The notes under the pieces are model-generated. The model was not told the DNA's origin. It was given only the letters and a program-made list of their open reading frames with translations, and did no database searches. A program made the position numbers and the translations under genes. A DNA stretch of 64,000 bases from Arbacia lixula (lineage: Eukaryota; Echinodermata; Echinoidea; Arbacioida; Arbaciidae). The stretch is from the NCBI GenBank assembly GCA_963669155.1, contig OZ022581.1, positions 21,103,225 to 21,167,224 of the forward strand. The letters are read 5' to 3'. Of this stretch, positions 63,430-64,000 are shown in pieces. The number at the start of each line of letters is the position of its first letter. The stretch's first letter is position 1.

Positions 63430-63640
63430 TAAGCCGTTTTCATAATGTTTGCACAACTTTCCCCTAACTGGAGAGTAACGTGTTCATGTAATCTCATTCA
63501 CGTGTATTTCGTGATTCAGTTTCAATGGATGAATCTCTTCGTTATTGCTGCTCAGACAAGCTTTGGGGTTATGATCAGTAACGTATTGTTTGAAATGATG
63601 TGAATGAAATGAGCATGCGTACTAAACAAAATGGTCTATA
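63430..63640. repeat. Fragment of the TA-type MITE interior
   Basis: CACAACTTTCCCCTAACTG, GTAACGTGTT, TTCAATGGATG and AGTAACGTATTGTTTGAA match the inner part of the copy at 32967 (about 33165-33340); the TIR arms are absent. Confidence 0.6.
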
Positions 63641-64000
63641 GTGCATTCACCCCTTCTGTGTGAGACAAACAGCTTCTCTTCCCTATGTGAGTATTGTTCT
63701 TGCTAATCCCTCGAGGGATGAGCTTAATGATCTAGGTAGGTTAATCCTCTTGCAAGTTCCTGACAAGATTATATTTCCGTCATCTGTTCATATGTTTTCA
63801 AATGTTGACCTAGGTATATCTTATACATATTTTATGTATATGAATTTATATACATTTGATAAGTTCCCATCATTTTTAAGTGTTGCAAATCATTATATTC
63901 CAGCAGACATGAAAGTTTGATTGAGTAATCAATTCATGTTGAAGGTGGAATAGGATCCAGGCGATATAATTGCGTTGCAATAATTACACAAAGTCAACAG
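63641..64000. other. Unrecognised end of window
   Basis: An 86-codon frame (63660-63920) shows nothing recognisable; no repeat was identified. Confidence 0.3.

Overview
The window looks like nuclear DNA of a marine invertebrate deuterostome, most likely an echinoderm such as a sea urchin. That is an inference. It rests on a 13-exon animal gene with GT-AG introns, an AT-rich background, many palindromic DNA transposons (MITEs) and remnants of several non-LTR retrotransposon (LINE) groups. No bacterial operon, CRISPR array, rRNA or convincing tRNA was seen.

Two host genes can be read with confidence. On the minus strand at 7239-8417 lies a GC-rich extended short-chain dehydrogenase/reductase (NAD-dependent epimerase/dehydratase type) in one coding exon, with an N-terminal tail built from an 18-bp minisatellite. 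A pair of CACGTG-type palindromes stands about 230-280 bp upstream. On the plus strand from 45951 to 62351 lies a complete PHAF1 (C16orf70/MYTHO, UPF0183) gene: 13 coding exons, 420 residues, all phases consistent. Its first coding exon ends in a 66-bp unit, including the splice donor, that is repeated three times in frame. A decayed copy of exon 7 sits in intron 4. A third, weaker candidate is a lone first coding exon on the minus strand at 26374-26607.

The rest is mostly mobile DNA. 1-7 kb: a MITE, a long array of about 160-bp repeats ending in a hairpin, a partial transposon and a three-unit tandem repeat. 8.4-15.6 kb: intergenic DNA with a four-unit tandem repeat and foldback MITEs. 15.6-19.7 kb: a LINE 3' end, then a second copy of the 160-bp repeat element split by a 2.1-kb TA-flanked transposon whose sister copy lies at 21538-23528. 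28.9-44 kb: a nest of two interacting DNA transposon families (one making 7-bp target duplications, one making TA duplications), a LINE with a restriction-enzyme-like endonuclease, and a CR1-like fragment. The deepest nest is three layers: TA-type MITE, containing the LINE, containing the 7-bp type transposon. The PHAF1 introns carry further MITEs, two of them within about 30 bp of exon borders, and one MITE lies just after the stop codon.

No wholly new multi-gene system is evident. The most unusual items are the triplicated in-frame splice donor of PHAF1, the exon relic, the SDR gene with its repeat tail and palindromic upstream sites, and the 7-bp target-preference transposon family, whose boundaries are proven by empty sites inside the window.
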